The translations under genes and the position numbers were made by a program. Under the pieces are notes generated by a model. It was not told the DNA's origin, did no database searches, and was given only the letters and a program-made list of their open reading frames with translations. Below, piece after piece: positions 4,211 to 5,693 of a stretch of 5,693 bases of DNA. The stretch's first letter is position 1. Each line of letters begins with the position of its first letter. The DNA comes from an uncultured Eubacteriales bacterium (GTDB taxonomy: Bacteria > Bacillota > Clostridia > UBA1381 > UBA9506): assembly GCA_902478395.1 (NCBI GenBank), contig CABSKZ010000193.1, positions 1 to 5,693 of the forward strand, in the 5' to 3' direction.

Positions 4211-5693
4211 ATGAACCAACGCAAATTTCAACATTTTTTTGACGGAGCCTTCGGAACGTATTACTTTGAATCCGGCGGCTGCCATGAGTATTGCGAGCTT
4301 GCCAATCTCGACGAAGGGGAGCTCGTCAGACAAATTCACCGGGAATATATCGCTGCTGGGGCTACTGCTATCAAAACGAACACCTTTGGCGCAAATTTAT
4401 TTCTTCTGGATGGCAGGCAAACGGAGGAAATCATTAAAAAAGGCTTTGCGCTGGCAACGGAAGCCGCGGCCGCAAAAGCAACTGTATTTGCTGACATCGG
4501 CGGTATCCACACGGAGCCGGAAATCGCGCAGGTGGAATATCTGCGTATTGCAGATTTATTCTTGCAGTGCGGCGCAAAACACTTTTTATTTGAAACCCTC
4601 CCGGAGTTATCTCCGGTGCTGCCCGCAGCCGCCGCAATCAAAGAGCGTGACCCGGAGGCCGAGATTATTGTCTCCTTCGCCGTGTCACAGGATGGATATA
4701 CCCAAAGCGGCCTGTATTATAAAGAGCTAATCGCCGCCGCTGCCAGCGTCCCCGGTATTACCGCCTGCGGTCTGAACTGCATTTGCGGGCCAAGCCACTT
4801 GCTGACCCTGATACGGCAGCTCGACCTTACGGATGTGTGCTTTTCCGCCATGCCGAATGCAGGCTATCCGCAGACCATTAACGGCCGAACGTTTTACCGC
4901 AACAATGCGGTGTATTTTTCCCAGAAGCTAAAAGAAATCTATTGTGCGGGTGCGACTATCGTTGGCGGCTGCTGCGGTACAACCCCCGAGCACATTCGGC
5001 TCGCGGTGGATGCAATCCGCAAAGAACAAAACGGTGTTCCTGCCACGACGCTTCCAGCCGTTTCTGCTCCCCTTCCGGCCTCCCGTCAAAATTCGTTTGC
5101 GGACAAACTCAAGAACAAAAATCGTGTCATCGCCGTAGAACTCGACCCGCCGCTCACGCCGGATATTTCCTTCCAGCTTGGGGCCGCCCAGAAAATTGCC
5201 GAGGCTGGCGGCGATGTCATCACCGTTGCGGATTCCCCGCTTTCCCGTGCCCGGGCGGATTCTCTCATAACCGCTGCGCGCATCCACCGCGATACCGGAA
5301 TGGAGGTTCTGCCCCACCTCACCTGCCGCGACCGGAACCATATTGGAATTAAATCCGCGCTGGTCGGCGCGGGAATCGAACATGTCCACAATGTTCTCGC
5401 CATCACCGGCGATCCTGTCGCTCAGACAGACCGCAACCGAATTAAGAGCGTATTCAGCATGAATTCCTTCCAGCTGATTTCATTCATCCGCAGCCTGAAT
5501 GATGAGATTTTCTTTGACGACCCATATCAAATCGGCGCGGCATTAAACATTAACGCTCCCTCTTTTGATGCCGAACTGGAGCGGGCACAACGTAAAGTTG
5601 AAAGCGGGGCAAACTTCTTTTTGTCTCAGGCGATATTTTCCCCCGCAGCTGTCGAAAATCTGGACCGCGCCGCGCGAAAGCTCTGTGTTCCGG
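4211..5693 (+). CDS. Bifunctional homocysteine S-methyltransferase / methylenetetrahydrofolate reductase (3' partial)
   Basis: The frame is open to the right edge, giving 494 residues; YitJ-type proteins are about 600-620, so roughly 110-125 residues are missing. Residues 1 to about 275 form the homocysteine-binding methyltransferase barrel. It opens with FFDGAFGTY and has IKTNTFGAN at 54-62; its zinc ligands are C190 (CGLNC) and C254/C255 (VGGCCGTTPEH). A proline/alanine-rich linker spans about 276-295. From about 305 the FAD-dependent reductase domain begins. E310 (AVELDPP), D401 (LAITGDP) and Q473 (FFLSQAIF) align with E28, D120 and Q183 of E. coli MetF. HLTCRDRN is at 369-376. The protein makes methionine from homocysteine and reduces 5,10-methylene- to 5-methyl-tetrahydrofolate. 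Whether the methyl group comes from S-methylmethionine or from folate cannot be told here. It is the first gene of a new transcription unit. The domain architecture is that of Bacillus YitJ. Confidence 0.95.
   Translation, partial: MNQRKFQHFFDGAFGTYYFESGGCHEYCELANLDEGELVRQIHREYIAAGATAIKTNTFGANLFLLDGRQTEEIIKKGFALATEAAAAKATVFADIGGIHTEPEIAQVEYLRIADLFLQCGAKHFLFETLPELSPVLPAAAAIKERDPEAEIIVSFAVSQDGYTQSGLYYKELIAAAASVPGITACGLNCICGPSHLLTLIRQLDLTDVCFSAMPNAGYPQTINGRTFYRNNAVYFSQKLKEIYCAGATIVGGCCGTTPEHIRLAVDAIRKEQNGVPATTLPAVSAPLPASRQNSFADKLKNKNRVIAVELDPPLTPDISFQLGAAQKIAEAGGDVITVADSPLSRARADSLITAARIHRDTGMEVLPHLTCRDRNHIGIKSALVGAGIEHVHNVLAITGDPVAQTDRNRIKSVFSMNSFQLISFIRSLNDEIFFDDPYQIGAALNINAPSFDAELERAQRKVESGANFFLSQAIFSPAAVENLDRAARKLCVP

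Noticed and set aside
4239..4730. 163-codon + strand ORF and nearby antisense ORFs (4336-4641, 4928-5406)
   Set aside because: These are shadows of the YitJ-type gene, whose frame from 4211 carries all conserved motifs and simply has no stop within the window.
1..5693. CRISPR array, toxin-antitoxin pair or defence system
   Set aside because: No spaced direct repeats and no such protein families were seen on either strand. The content is housekeeping genes plus one IS.

Overview
The window looks like ordinary chromosome from a low-to-medium GC Firmicute, most likely Clostridia. The reasons are strong GGAGG-type ribosome binding sites, a YrzB-type DUF1292 protein, an IS200-type element and a YitJ-type homocysteine methyltransferase/MTHFR fusion. 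The genus cannot be fixed from the sequence. No defence system, CRISPR array, rRNA or tRNA was found.

Region 1 (about 1-3350) is the end of a tightly packed + strand operon: the C-terminal end of an unidentified membrane protein, a 71-residue two-helix membrane protein joined to it by an ATGA overlap, valS (valyl-tRNA synthetase, start overlapping the preceding gene), and a very acidic DUF1292 protein. A strong intrinsic terminator closes it. No T-box leader is present in front of valS; whatever drives the operon lies outside the window.

Region 2 (about 3345-4060) is a compact, apparently intact IS200-type insertion sequence of about 0.7 kb. It carries one gene, an HUH/Y1 single-strand transposase, with subterminal hairpins at both ends and no tnpB. 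It sits just downstream of the operon terminator. The tnpA leader is the most interesting part of the window. An 18-bp helix buries the tnpA ribosome binding site, and the opposite arm of that helix lies inside a possible 8-codon leader ORF with its own Shine-Dalgarno sequence. This suggests a switch in which translating the leader exposes the tnpA site.

Region 3 (about 4061-5693) is about 150 bp of host intergenic DNA with a near-consensus sigma-A promoter, followed by the first 494 codons of a YitJ-type bifunctional protein. The protein has a zinc-dependent homocysteine S-methyltransferase domain and a methylenetetrahydrofolate reductase domain, and it runs off the right edge. Its leader is too short for the S-box (SAM) riboswitch that controls Bacillus yitJ.
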